A stretch of 64,000 nt of DNA from Nocardia sp. NBC_01329. Lineage in GTDB: Bacteria; Actinomycetota; Actinomycetes; Mycobacteriales; Mycobacteriaceae. The stretch is from NCBI RefSeq assembly GCF_035956715.1, contig NZ_CP108381.1, forward strand, positions 496,001 to 560,000. Direction: 5' to 3'. The notes under the pieces are model-generated. The model was not told the origin of the DNA, made no database searches, and saw nothing but the letters and a program-made list of their open reading frames with translations. Positions 51,493 through 59,939 of this stretch are shown here, piece by piece. Numbering within the stretch: position 1 is the first letter of the stretch; each line of letters starts with the position of its first letter. The translations under genes and the position numbers were made by a program.

Positions 51493-52934
51493 GTGATCTC
51501 CCGTTCGGGTTCTCGCATGGCGACGACGACGATCGCGGCCGCGGCGACAAACCCGGCGGCAGCGGCGGTAACGACCCCTTCGGTTTCGGTGCCGGTGGCG
51601 CCGGATTCGACCCGGCGTCGCTGGGCCAGATGCTCTCCTCGCTCGGCCAGATGCTCAGCGGTATGGGTCAGGGAATGACCGGCGGTGGCAGCGGCCCGGT
51701 GAACTATGACGTGGCCAAGCGATTGGCCCGTCAGCAGCTCGGCAAAACCGTTCCGCCGGTGTCCGGTGGTGCCGCCACCGCGGTCGCCGATGCCGCGCAT
51801 CTGGCCGAACTGTGGTTGGACGACGCGACCACCTTCCCGGCCGGTGCGACGAGCACCGTCGCCTGGACCGCGAACGACTGGATCGAGAAAACGCTGCCCA
51901 CCTGGCAGCGGTTGTGCGATCCGGTTGCCCAGCAGATCTCCGGTATGTGGACCGCCGGGCTGCCCGAGGAAGCCCGCGATATGGCCGGCCCCATGATGGG
52001 CATGCTCGGGCAGATGGGCGGGCTGGCCTTCGGTTCCCAGCTCGGTCAAGCCCTGGGCCAGCTGGCCAAAGAGGTGCTGACCGGTACCGATATCGGCCTG
52101 CCGCTGGGTCCGGCCGGTACCGCCGCGCTGCTGCCCACCGCCATCTCGGAGTTCAGCGAGGGACTCGAACAGCCGGAGAGCGAGATCATGGTGTTCCTCG
52201 CTGCCCGCGAGGTCGCCCATCAGCGGCTGTTCGTCCAGGTGCCCTGGCTGCGTCAGCAGGTCCTGGGTGCCGTCGAGGACTACGCGCGCGGGATCACCAT
52301 GGATTTCTCCGCGCTCGAGGACGCTGCCCGCAATCTCGATCCCACCGCGCTCACCGATCCGTCGAAACTCGAGGAGATCCTCGCCCAGGGCAGTTTCGAA
52401 CCGCAGACGACGCCCGAGCAGAAACAGGCGCTGGACCGGCTGGAAACCCTGCTCGCCCTGATCGAGGGCTGGGTGCAGGTGGTGGTGGCCGCCGCGGTCG
52501 GCGGTCGGCTGCCCGGCGCGGGCGCGCTCGCCGAGACACTGCGTCGTCGCCGCGCCACCGGCGGGCCCGCCGAACAGACCTTCGCCACCCTGGTGGGCCT
52601 GGAACTGCGTCCGCGCAAACTGCGCGAGGCGGCGACGCTGTGGCAGCGCCTCACCGATGATGCCGGTATCGCCGCCCGCGACGGTGTCTGGGCGCATCCC
52701 GATCTGCTTCCCGATGCCGGCGATCTCGACGCACCCGCGGGGTTCATCGATTCGGTGATCGGTGGGGGCGCCGGCGCTTTCGACGATCCGCTCGCCCAAC
52801 TGGCCGCGACCGAGGCCGCCGAACGCGAGGCAGCCGCCGGCAAGCGGGACAGCGGTGCCGACGCGGCCGAGGATTCCGGCGGCGAGCAGCGTCCGGATTC
52901 CGATCCGGAGGATCCCGAGTCGGGTAAGAAGTAG
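51489..52934 (+). CDS. zinc-dependent metalloprotease-like protein, DUF2342 family
   Basis: 481 residues, counterpart of Rv3195. The N-terminus is Gly/Asp-rich and disordered (1-45), then Met/Gly-rich repeats (LGQMLSSLGQMLSGMGQGMT). The core carries REVAHQRLF, which in this family takes the place of a canonical HExxH, and a second conserved segment LIEGWVQVVVAAA. The C-terminus (about 445-481) is acidic and disordered. The family is annotated as putative zinc-dependent metalloprotease or F420-biosynthesis-associated, without proven activity. ATG 51489 overlaps the 29-residue ORF by four bases. The two disordered ends suggest a protein-interaction role. Confidence 0.85.
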   Translation: MSDLPFGFSHGDDDDRGRGDKPGGSGGNDPFGFGAGGAGFDPASLGQMLSSLGQMLSGMGQGMTGGGSGPVNYDVAKRLARQQLGKTVPPVSGGAATAVADAAHLAELWLDDATTFPAGATSTVAWTANDWIEKTLPTWQRLCDPVAQQISGMWTAGLPEEARDMAGPMMGMLGQMGGLAFGSQLGQALGQLAKEVLTGTDIGLPLGPAGTAALLPTAISEFSEGLEQPESEIMVFLAAREVAHQRLFVQVPWLRQQVLGAVEDYARGITMDFSALEDAARNLDPTALTDPSKLEEILAQGSFEPQTTPEQKQALDRLETLLALIEGWVQVVVAAAVGGRLPGAGALAETLRRRRATGGPAEQTFATLVGLELRPRKLREAATLWQRLTDDAGIAARDGVWAHPDLLPDAGDLDAPAGFIDSVIGGGAGAFDDPLAQLAATEAAEREAAAGKRDSGADAAEDSGGEQRPDSDPEDPESGKK

Positions 52935-53231
52935 CGGAGGTCCGGTCGCCGGTGAACCGCTCTGCGCCGGAGTACCGGCCGGATCGTCCGGGCTTCCCGG
53001 TGCGCCGACCGCTCGGCGGGCGCCCCTGCGGCAGGTCGGTGCCGAAGATTTCGGCAGGGCTGATCGTGGCCACGTCCGGTTGATTCCGCACGATTTTCGG
53101 AGACGCCTGGGATATGCATCGCAGATAGGCCCTCACGTGGGCAATTGCAGGTTGTCCACAGGCCGCGACCCTGTGGACAACCCGGTCCGGTGAAGCCGTT
53201 GTGCCGTAACGGCACTCGCATACTGCGATGT

Positions 53232-54095
53232 ATGACGACGCTGCGGCCACGCGGTCCGCTCCTACATCCCCGGATGCCGATCCTGGTCCGATCCACCGGG
53301 CAGGTTCAGCTGGGCTGGGATCCGGAAACCGCCGTGCTCTGCACGGCCCCGGGTTTGGAAACCCAGCAGGTGCTGAGGTTTCTCCGGTTGATCGATGGGC
53401 TGAGCAGCCTGCCCGCGATCATCTGGCAGGCTCGCTCGCTCGGTCTGGAACCCGGGCAGGCCACTGCCCTGATCGATGTGATCGATACCGCAGGGCTGCT
53501 GGTCCACCCGCCCCGGCCCGCCGGTCGGGTGCGCACGATCCGAGTGCACGGAATCGGTCCGCTCACCGACGCCGTCACCGCCGGACTGCGGGATCTGGGT
53601 GTCCGCCCGCAGCGATCACGTGATCACCGCGGTGATGTCGACGGCCGGGCCCGGCCGGCCGACCTCGTGGTGCTCGCCGACGCGCTGATCCCCGACCCAC
53701 GTGTGGTGCGCGATCTGTCCCGGGCCCGGACCGCTCATCTGGTCGTCCGGCTACGGGACGGTAAGGGGATCGTCGGACCGCTGGTGCAGCCCGGGCGCAC
53801 CAGTTGCCTCCGCTGCGCGGATATGACCAGGGCCGACCACGATGCGGACTGGCCGCGGCTGGCCGCGCAACTGCTCGGACGTACCGGCCACGCCGGTCCC
53901 GCGGGTATCGCCGCGGTGGCCGCGCTGGCACTCGGCGAGCTCGAGACGATCATCGCCTGCGAACCGAGCCGTCCACCGGAAACGCTGGACGGAACTCTCG
54001 AACTCGACCTCGATACCCGATTCCTGGACCGTCGCTCGTGGGCGCCGCATCCCCGCTGCGGTTGTCTCGGGAACAGCACTCCAGATGCTGTGTGA
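53232..54095 (+). CDS. ThiF/cyclodehydratase-like (E1-like, TOMM leader-binding type) protein
   Basis: 287 residues, counterpart of Rv3196. The protein resembles the bacteriocin/TOMM cyclodehydratase family. An N-terminal winged-helix-like region (to about 95) is typical of leader-peptide binding. A reduced ThiF/E1-like core follows (IRVHGIGPLTDAVTAGLRDL, VVLADALIPDPRVV). Zinc-binding cysteines are in SCLRCADMTR and at the C-terminus CGCLG. The ATP-binding glycine loop is weak (GIGPLTD), so adenylation activity is doubtful. No TOMM precursor, YcaO or dehydrogenase is adjacent, so it is an orphan. CATACT ends seven bases before ATG 53232, which fits a leaderless start. Confidence 0.78.
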   Translation: MTTLRPRGPLLHPRMPILVRSTGQVQLGWDPETAVLCTAPGLETQQVLRFLRLIDGLSSLPAIIWQARSLGLEPGQATALIDVIDTAGLLVHPPRPAGRVRTIRVHGIGPLTDAVTAGLRDLGVRPQRSRDHRGDVDGRARPADLVVLADALIPDPRVVRDLSRARTAHLVVRLRDGKGIVGPLVQPGRTSCLRCADMTRADHDADWPRLAAQLLGRTGHAGPAGIAAVAALALGELETIIACEPSRPPETLDGTLELDLDTRFLDRRSWAPHPRCGCLGNSTPDAV

Positions 54096-54176
54096 TGGCA
54101 TTCACATTCGGGCGCGAAGGTAATTCTCTTCGGTTTTCCGTGGCAGATAGGTGGGGTTGTCGGCCATTATGGGGGA

Positions 54177-55520
54177 GTGTCTGAGATCGTGCGCCGGCCC
54201 ATGTCCCGCAACGCGAAGTTGGCTAAGATTCCGCTGGGGGTAGCGGGTCGCGCCGCGGTCGGTTTCGGCAAGAAGCTCGCGGGCGGTGATCGTAAGGAGA
54301 TCAACACCGAGCTCAACCAGAAAGCCGCCGAACAGCTGTTCGCCGTGCTGGGGGAGCTCAAGGGCGGTGCGATGAAGTTCGGGCAGGCTCTCAGCGTGAT
54401 GGAGGCCGCCGTTCCGGAGGAGTTCGGCGAGCACTATCGCGAGGCGTTGACCAAACTGCAGGCGGCCGCGCCCCCGATGCCCGCCGCCACCGTGCACCGG
54501 GTTCTCGACCACCAACTCGGCACTGATTGGCGTAAGCGCTTCCAGGAGTTCGAGGACATCCCGGCCGCTTCGGCGAGTATCGGCCAGGTGCACAAGGCGG
54601 TCTGGTCGGACGGGCGTCGGGTCGCGGTGAAGGTGCAGTACCCGGGCGCGGATGAGGCGCTGCGCGCCGATCTGCGCACCCTGAACCGGATGACCGGCCT
54701 GTTCGCGAAGGTCATCCCGGGCGCCGATGTGAAACCGCTACTGGCCGAGATCACCGAACGCACCGAAGAGGAATTGGACTATCGCAACGAAGCCGCGAAC
54801 CAGCGGGCGTTCAGCAAGGCCTATGACGGACATCCCGAATTCGTGGTGCCCAAGGTGGTCGCGAGCGCGCCCAAGGTGATCGTCAGCGAATGGCTCGACG
54901 GCACACCGGTTTCCGCCGTCATCAGCGCCGGACAGGCAGATCCGGAGGGCACCCGCGCCCTGCGCGACCGGGTGGCCGGGCTGATGGGCCGGTTCCATTT
55001 CTCGGCCCCCGAGACGGTGGGTCTGCTGCACGCCGATCCGCATCCGGGAAACTTCATGATCACCCCGGCGGGCAAGCTCGCGGTGATCGACTACGGTGCC
55101 TGCGCGCCGCTGCCGGGCGGTTTCCCGGACATGCTGGGCCGTATCCTCGCCTTGGCGGTCGCTGAGCAATACGACGAACTCACCGAGCTCCTGCACGCGA
55201 ACGGCTGGGTGTTACCGGGCCGGACTCTCACCGACACCGAGGTCGAGGAGTACCTGCGCCCGTTCACCGACCCGATCCGCACCGAGTCGTTCCATTTCAC
55301 CCGGCGCTGGATGCAGCGCGTGGCGGGTAAGGCGACCGATTACTCGTCCCCGGAGATGAAAACCGCCCGGGCGATGGTGTTGCCGGCCGAATACTTGATG
55401 ATCTTCCGGGTGCTCGGCGGGTCGATCGGCATCTGCGCTCAGCTCGATGCCGAGGTCCCGTTCATGCAGTTGGCCTCCACCTGGCTGCCCGGATTCCGGG
55501 AGCAGCGCGACAGCGCCTGA
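54177..55520 (+). CDS. ABC1/UbiB-family atypical protein kinase
   Basis: 447 residues, exactly the length of Rv3197. The family motif KxGQ is MKFGQALS (66-73), the alanine-rich loop that replaces the P-loop is ASASIGQVH, the lysine is in VAVKVQYPG, the catalytic region reads LLHADPHPGNFM, and the metal-binding Asp is in VIDYGAC. UbiB/ADCK kinases act in quinone and lipid homeostasis and have mainly ATPase activity. In M. tuberculosis the gene lies next to whiB7 and is linked to erythromycin tolerance. The start is GTG 54177 with CATTAT ending six bases upstream, a leaderless arrangement. A strong terminator follows. Confidence 0.93.
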   Translation: MSEIVRRPMSRNAKLAKIPLGVAGRAAVGFGKKLAGGDRKEINTELNQKAAEQLFAVLGELKGGAMKFGQALSVMEAAVPEEFGEHYREALTKLQAAAPPMPAATVHRVLDHQLGTDWRKRFQEFEDIPAASASIGQVHKAVWSDGRRVAVKVQYPGADEALRADLRTLNRMTGLFAKVIPGADVKPLLAEITERTEEELDYRNEAANQRAFSKAYDGHPEFVVPKVVASAPKVIVSEWLDGTPVSAVISAGQADPEGTRALRDRVAGLMGRFHFSAPETVGLLHADPHPGNFMITPAGKLAVIDYGACAPLPGGFPDMLGRILALAVAEQYDELTELLHANGWVLPGRTLTDTEVEEYLRPFTDPIRTESFHFTRRWMQRVAGKATDYSSPEMKTARAMVLPAEYLMIFRVLGGSIGICAQLDAEVPFMQLASTWLPGFREQRDSA

Positions 55521-55598
55521 AAACCGTTCCGGCGCAAGGGATCAACCACAGGCGGGGAGGTCGCGATACCGTGGCCGTCGAAACCACCCTCCAAGCGA

Positions 55599-55634
55599 AC
55601 GAGCCGCTCATCGGCGAAGCGATGAGCGGCTCGT
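55599..55634. terminator. hairpin terminator between UbiB and whiB7
   Basis: ACGAGCCGCTCATCG, loop GCGAAG, CGATGAGCGGCTCGT: a perfect 15-bp stem followed by TTT on the plus strand, between convergent genes. Confidence 0.85.
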
Positions 55635-55676
55635 TTCCGGTGTCGGTGTGTACCCGTGGGGGACACGGAGTCCCTG

Positions 55677-56000
55677 TCAGACACAGCTGGCGACCTTGCG
55701 CGGCCGGCCCCGCGGGCGCTTGCGAGCGATGACGACCCCCTGATCGAAGATCTCGCCGCCCCAGACGCCCCACGGCTCCCGCCGATCGATGGCCGCGGTC
55801 AGGCAGCCCTTACGGATCGGGCAGGAAGCGCACAGCGCCTTGGCCTCTTCCAGCTGACCCGGGCTCTCCGCGAACCACAGGTCGGGATTCCCGGCCCGGC
55901 AGGGCAGAGCGGGAAGCCGCTGGTCCCCGGGATCGGTTGCCACGGTGCTACACGCCACATCAGTGGTGGCCGTCGGCCAGCTCTGGGTGGTGGTGACCAC
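55677..56000 (-). CDS. whiB7: antibiotic-responsive transcriptional regulator WhiB7
   Basis: 107 residues. The [4Fe-4S] cysteines are C34, C57, C60 and C66 (LPC, CASC, KGC), the turn EPWGVWGGE (75-83) contacts the main sigma factor, and the AT-hook RPRGRPRK (95-102) binds A/T tracts upstream of -35 elements. WhiB7 activates ribosome-protection, efflux and redox genes and is responsible for intrinsic resistance to macrolides and tetracyclines. GTG 56000 has AAGGAG seven bases upstream; the N-terminus is about 15 residues longer than in M. tuberculosis. The leader (about 550 bases) contains a long ORF, an intrinsic terminator and a competing hairpin, and its promoter has the A/T tract recognised by WhiB7 itself. 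Confidence 0.95.
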   Translation of the reverse strand: MVTTTQSWPTATTDVACSTVATDPGDQRLPALPCRAGNPDLWFAESPGQLEEAKALCASCPIRKGCLTAAIDRREPWGVWGGEIFDQGVVIARKRPRGRPRKVASCV

Positions 56001-56045
56001 GTCGTTCTCCTTCAGCTTGTTATGCAGCGGTTCGGTGTTCGTTGT

Positions 56046-56102
56046 GCGGAACCGGTGCCTTGTGGGCTGAAGGCCAAAAAATAATTCTGGCCACGGTTCC
56101 GC
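56046..56102 (-). promoter_or_regulatory. candidate antiterminator hairpin in the whiB7 leader
   Basis: In RNA order GCGGAACCG (56102-56094) can pair with CGGTTCCGC (56054-56046) across a 39-base loop that contains the U-tract. The upstream arm overlaps the terminator stem by three bases, so the two structures compete. A ribosome paused on the leader ORF or a drug-stalled ribosome could favour this form. Confidence 0.55.
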
Positions 56103-56121
56103 ATCTGCGTCCCGTGGCCAG
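56075..56121 (-). terminator. intrinsic transcription terminator (attenuator) in the whiB7 leader
   Basis: In RNA order CTGGCCACGG (56121-56112), loop, CCGTGGCCAG (56096-56087) make a 10-bp stem, followed by GAATTATTTTTT. This is one of very few hairpins in the window with a real U-tract. It lies 20 bases after the leader ORF stop and 75 bases before the whiB7 start. Confidence 0.85.
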
Positions 56122-56139
56122 GAGGTGTGGGGTTGATCC

Positions 56140-56475
56140 CTACCTTGGTCGGCTGTGGGGCCGCCTGTTCACGGTCGCTCGGTGTCCTTTGCGAAGGCTT
56201 TCCGGTCGCTTATCTGCCACCGCGGGTGTTGCGGCGAGATCGATAGCGAAGGAGCCGACGGCTGCCAGTGCAGCCCCCGGGTGCCAGTTCGCGATGGACT
56301 GGTCCTGCGGTTCGACGATGTTCGGCAGATGCGAATAGCGGATACGCGCCTGCTCACCGGCGATATCGAGGCAGGACAGGCCGGTCCCCTGCGAAGCGAG
56401 GAACCCCCGGGAAGCAGCGGACGACCGCATATTCGGCACTACGGCGACGAAGCCGTAATTCGTTGTGTTGTTCAT
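56140..56475 (-). CDS. 111-codon leader ORF upstream of whiB7
   Basis: ATG 56475 is preceded by AGGAGGGAGG with six-base spacing, among the strongest ribosome sites in the window, so translation is likely. The product starts MNNTTNYGFVAVVPNMRSS and ends NRRPHSRPR; it has no recognisable domain, and the C-terminal third is basic. It ends at TAG 56140-56142, only about 20 bases before the terminator stem. I infer a sensor leader peptide: ribosome stalling by antibiotics during its translation would change folding of the downstream terminator. Short leader ORFs with this role are known for whiB7/wblC in mycobacteria and Streptomyces; 111 codons would be unusually long. Confidence 0.65.
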   Translation of the reverse strand: MNNTTNYGFVAVVPNMRSSAASRGFLASQGTGLSCLDIAGEQARIRYSHLPNIVEPQDQSIANWHPGAALAAVGSFAIDLAATPAVADKRPESLRKGHRATVNRRPHSRPR

Positions 56476-56563
56476 CTGACTGCCTCCCTCCTGTACTCGT
56501 GGTCGTGATCTCAACTGTGTTTCAACTGTGCGCGTGGATGTAACCCTCCCGAACGCGATTTCC

Positions 56564-56601
56564 ACCTTAGGCAATCTCGCCGGAGTCGACAACCTATTTT
56601 C
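56564..56601 (-). promoter_or_regulatory. whiB7 promoter with WhiB7-type A/T tract
   Basis: In transcript direction: GAAAATA (A/T tract), 2 bases, TTGTCG (-35), 17 bases, TAAGGT (-10). WhiB7-activated promoters carry an A/T tract just upstream of the -35, bound by the AT-hook; this fits autoregulation. RNA would start near 56557. The -35 overlaps the end of uvrD2 (stop at 56594). Confidence 0.75.
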
Positions 56602-58759
56602 TACCTGCGGTTTTGCCGAGTTCTCCGCCGGCGCCCCCGAAGCGGGAGATCGAACGGCGCCGGGACCGGATGATCGCCAGCACTTCCGCCCCGTATTTGC
56701 GCATCTTGCTCTCACCGATACCCAGTGCGGCCAGCCCCGCTTCGTCCTCCGGCAGCTGCTCGGCAATCGCTGTCAGTGTGTTCACCCCCAGGATCCCGCG
56801 TGGGTCGACCGCGAGCTCGGCCGCCTTCTCCCGCCGCCAGTCCTGCAGGGCGCCGAGCAGTTCGGTATCCGGTTGTCCCACACAGTTCTTGCACCGGCGC
56901 AGCAACAGGGTCTCCGAATCGAGCAGCGCGCGACCGCATATCCGGCAGACGGGGCGGTTCGCGTCGGGCCGCGCCGGAGTGGCTATTCGGGACGCGGGGG
57001 AGCTGTCGGGCACCAGTCCGGTGAGGAACCGGGAACGCCGCCGAGAGCGGCGATCGCCGTCGCCGCGACTCAACGCCCACGACAACCGGAGATGGATCCG
57101 GGCGCGGGTCACGCCCACGTACAGCAGTCGGCGCTCCTCTTCCAGAGCCGCCACATCGGCGACCGAACCGTCGCCGTTCAAGGCATAGGAGATGGGCAGG
57201 GTGCCGTCGCTGAGCCCGACCAGGAACACCGCGTCCCACTCCAGACCCTTGGCTGCGTGCAGTGAGGCGAGCGTCACCCCTTGCACGGTCGGTGGATGCC
57301 TGGCCTCGGCCCGTGCGGCCAGCTCGCGCAGTAGCCCCGATGCCGTGAGATCCGGTTCGTGTTCGACGAGATCCTCGGTCAGCCGGACCAGCGCCACCAG
57401 CGACTCCCACCGCTGGCGCGCCTGGGTGCCGGACGGTGCGGATGCGGTGAGACCGACCGGAGCCAAGGCCGCCCGCACCAGGCTGATCAGTTTCTTCCCA
57501 GAAGTGGATGCCTCGGGCAGGTCGTCGCGGTTTGTCGTGCGGCGCAGCTCCTGGACAGCCTGACGTACCTCCGGCCGTTGGAAGAAACCCTCGCCGCCGC
57601 GCACCTGATAGGCGATCCCGCGTTCGGTCAGCGCCTGCTCATAGGCCTCTGATTGCGCGTTGATCCGGTAGAGCACCGCGATCTCGGCGGCCGGAGTGCC
57701 TCGAGCCAGCAGCTCGTCGATCCGCCGGGCCACATCGGCGGCCTCGACGGCGAGTTCGTCGTATTCGGCGAACTCCGGTTCCGGTCCGTCCGCTCGCTGC
57801 CCCACCAGCTGCAGCCGGGTCCCCGCGATCCGGCCCTTAGCCATCCCGATCACCCGGTTGGCGAGGTCCACGACCTGCGGAGTCGACCGGTAGTCCCGCT
57901 CCAGCCGGACCACGGTCGCATCCGGGAACCGGCGGGAGAAGTCCAGCAGCTGCCCCGGGCCGGCGCCGGTGAAGGAATAGATGGTCTGGTTGGCATCCCC
58001 GACGACCGTGAGATCGTCGCGTTCGCCCAGCCAGGCATCGAGCACCCGCTGCTGTAGCGGGGTGACGTCCTGATATTCGTCGACAACGAAACAGCGGTAG
58101 CGTTCGCGGAACTCGTCGGCGACCGACGGATAGTCCTCCAGCGCGGCGGCGGTGTGCAACAGCAGATCGTCGAAATCCAGCAGCAGACCCTCCGGCGTGA
58201 TCTTCACCGATTCATAGGCCGCGTAGACCTCCCCGACCCGGGCGGGGGCGAAGGGCGTCTCCCGCCGGTGGGACTCCGCCGCCGCGGCATAGTCCTCGGG
58301 CGCCACCAGCGACGATTTGGCCCATTCGATCTCGCCCAGCAGATCCTTCACGCTCTCGGTACCTGATGCCAGACCGACCCGGTTCGCGGCCTGCGCGACC
58401 ACCGGGAACTTGTTGTCCAGCATCCGCCACGGCACCTCGCCCACCACCTGCGGCCAGAAATACCGCAACTGCCGCAGCGCGGCGGCATGAAAGGTGCGTG
58501 CCTGCACCGTCGACGCGGCATCTCCGAGCCCCAGCGACCGCAGCCGTCCACGCAGCTCCCCGGCCGCCCGCGCGGTGAAGGTGACGGCCAGCACCTGATC
58601 CGCCCGCACCTGCCCCGCCGCTACGAGATACGCGATGCGATAGGTGATGGTGCGGGTCTTCCCGGTACCGGCGCCGGCGAGCACACACACCGGCCCTCGC
58701 GGCGCGCGGACGGCGGCGGCCTGTTCCGGGTCCAACTCGGAGAGATCGACTGCGCCCAC
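56594..58759 (-). CDS. uvrD2: UvrD2-type SF1 DNA helicase
   Basis: 721 residues. Motifs are Walker [10 protein letters not shown] (29-37), [27 protein letters not shown] (Walker B), [14 protein letters not shown], and [15 protein letters not shown]. The UvrD2-specific features follow the motor: a tetracysteine motif (CRICGRALL, then CKNC) and a C-terminal HRDC domain (near 615-690). Mycobacterial UvrD2 unwinds 3'-tailed DNA and needs the tetracysteine for full activity. GTG 58759 has TACACT ending six bases upstream and no ribosome site, so it is a leaderless start; the open frame beyond is noise. Its 3' end overlaps the whiB7 promoter, as in mycobacteria. Confidence 0.95.
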   Translation of the reverse strand: MGAVDLSELDPEQAAAVRAPRGPVCVLAGAGTGKTRTITYRIAYLVAAGQVRADQVLAVTFTARAAGELRGRLRSLGLGDAASTVQARTFHAAALRQLRYFWPQVVGEVPWRMLDNKFPVVAQAANRVGLASGTESVKDLLGEIEWAKSSLVAPEDYAAAAESHRRETPFAPARVGEVYAAYESVKITPEGLLLDFDDLLLHTAAALEDYPSVADEFRERYRCFVVDEYQDVTPLQQRVLDAWLGERDDLTVVGDANQTIYSFTGAGPGQLLDFSRRFPDATVVRLERDYRSTPQVVDLANRVIGMAKGRIAGTRLQLVGQRADGPEPEFAEYDELAVEAADVARRIDELLARGTPAAEIAVLYRINAQSEAYEQALTERGIAYQVRGGEGFFQRPEVRQAVQELRRTTNRDDLPEASTSGKKLISLVRAALAPVGLTASAPSGTQARQRWESLVALVRLTEDLVEHEPDLTASGLLRELAARAEARHPPTVQGVTLASLHAAKGLEWDAVFLVGLSDGTLPISYALNGDGSVADVAALEEERRLLYVGVTRARIHLRLSWALSRGDGDRRSRRRSRFLTGLVPDSSPASRIATPARPDANRPVCRICGRALLDSETLLLRRCKNCVGQPDTELLGALQDWRREKAAELAVDPRGILGVNTLTAIAEQLPEDEAGLAALGIGESKMRKYGAEVLAIIRSRRRSISRFGGAGGELGKTAGRK

Positions 58760-58785
58760 CGGAGCAGTGTATTGCTGTGTTTTTC

Positions 58786-58978
58786 GGCGCCGCCTGCGGC
58801 GTCGCGGGTCGAGGCCCCTGAGGTCCCGCCGTTCAGCGCCCGAGACTCGCGCTTCGCGCATGTGACGTGCGGTCGGCCATCCGCAGAATGTGACCTGCTG
58901 AGCACCTCCGGCCAAGGGCGAGACGGGCCTCGACCTTGGTGGGCCTCGTAAAACAGTGAGGCCTCGTAAAACAGTGAG
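58786..58978. repeat. degenerate repeat pieces downstream-facing the uvrD2 promoter
   Basis: These include the hairpin GGCGCCGCCTGCGGCGTCGC (a decayed end of the dispersed repeat), a segment CGCCGTTCAGCGCCCGAGAC followed by TCGCGCTTCGCGCATG that recurs inverted at 59193-59254, and two copies of GCCTCGTAAAACAGTGAG (58943 and 58961, period 18). No gene is convincing in 58760-59180. Confidence 0.6.
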
Positions 58979-59179
58979 GATGGGTGTGGCCCCGCAGCGA
59001 CCATCGGTCGAGATGCCAAGTCACAGCCGCAGAGCCCGATCGGCGTGACCTCCAGCGTTGCGCCGCCGCCGGGCAAGTGAAGCCCCCGATGATCCCTGCC
59101 ACGCGCAAGTCCACATGCCGACCGCGCCCTCGAGTCCCGACGCAACCCGCATGAGTCGAGTTTTACGAGACACCCCAAA

Positions 59180-59273
59180 GGGTTGAGGCCGTCTCGCCGT
59201 TCAGGCCTCGAAAGCGCATGCGCGAAGCGCGAGTCTCGAGGCCTGAACGGCGAGACTTCAGGGCCTCAACCCC
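59180..59273. repeat. 94-bp near-perfect palindrome upstream of mrx1
   Basis: GTCTCGCCGTTCAGGCCTCG plus A (59191-59211) and its exact complement (59236-59256) form a 21-bp stem with a 24-base loop. Beyond a short bulge, GGGTTGAGGCC and GGCCTCAACCC add 11 more pairs. It could form a cruciform or a strong RNA hairpin on either strand. Confidence 0.85.
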
Positions 59274-59310
59274 CGCGCGCGCCAGCGCGCCAAAAACACA
59301 GCACCTTGGC

Positions 59311-59435
59311 GAGCAAGTCAGCTTCCTTTTTGGCGAGCAAGTCTGCTTTCCTTTTCGGCGAGCAAGTCTGCTTCGCCTCTTCGGCGAGCAAGTCTGCTTC
59401 CCGCCTTTCCGAGCAAGCGTGCCCCCGCCTTCGGG
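59311..59435. repeat. imperfect 24-26-bp tandem repeat, five units
   Basis: Units beginning GAGCAAG at 59311, 59335, 59360, 59386 and 59411, body GAGCAAGTCTGCTTTCCTTT. Spacing varies (24, 25, 26, 25), which does not keep a reading frame, so it is probably non-coding. It is not a CRISPR: there is no unique spacer sequence. Confidence 0.8.
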
Positions 59436-59580
59436 AACGCGTCCGCCCCGGATCACTTCGCGACCCCGTTCCACCATGCACCGATGTTCTGCGGGCCGAG
59501 TCCTGAGGGCTCCGGGCCCGTGGCATCGGAAAGGCACCGAGCGCTGCAATAAACGTGACCTCTCGGATGTTGCTCTGTTC

Positions 59581-59838
59581 GTGACTGATGTGACTCCGGA
59601 TCTGACCATGTATTCGACCACCTGGTGCGGCTACTGCCGACGGTTGAAGACCCAGCTGAAAGAGGCCGGGATCACCTATGTGGAGGTCGATATCGAACAG
59701 GATCCGGCTTCGGCGGAGTTCGTGGGCAGTGTGAACAACGGTAATCATGTGGTGCCGACTCTGAAGTTCGCGGACGGGTCGACCGCTACCAATCCGTCCT
59801 TGGCCGAGGTGAAGCAGGCGCTCGCGCGTCAGGGCTGA
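59581..59838 (+). CDS. mrx1: mycoredoxin (glutaredoxin-fold, CGYC)
   Basis: 85 residues with the thioredoxin/glutaredoxin fold and the redox motif WCGYC (Cys16, Cys19 from GTG 59581), the TVPT cis-proline region (HVVPTLKFADG), and NPSLAEVK at the end. It matches mycobacterial Mrx1 (Rv3198A), which reduces mycothiol-mixed disulfides with mycothiol as electron donor. Starts at 59581 and 59590 are both in frame; 59581 matches the Mrx1 length. No strong ribosome site. A nine-codon frame from GTG 59555 ends in a TGA overlapping the 59581 start. Placement between uvrD2 and the PDZ-Lon gene is conserved. Confidence 0.93.
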   Translation: MTDVTPDLTMYSTTWCGYCRRLKTQLKEAGITYVEVDIEQDPASAEFVGSVNNGNHVVPTLKFADGSTATNPSLAEVKQALARQG

Positions 59839-59939
59839 CCCCCGCCCGGCCTGCGCGTGGTCGGCGGTCGGCGATCTCTTGGGTCGCGCGCGCGTGCCTG
59901 TCCCGCACTGTTCGGGTGTGCATGGCTAGTGTTGGCCGG

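Noticed and set aside
59311..59435. Possible CRISPR array
   Set aside because: Units are contiguous and similar throughout, with no unique spacers and no cas genes.
59163..59748. Minus-strand frames encoding repeated KQTCSPKR-like peptides
   Set aside because: They arise from the 24-26-bp tandem repeat; the unit spacing does not hold one frame and no start signal is present.
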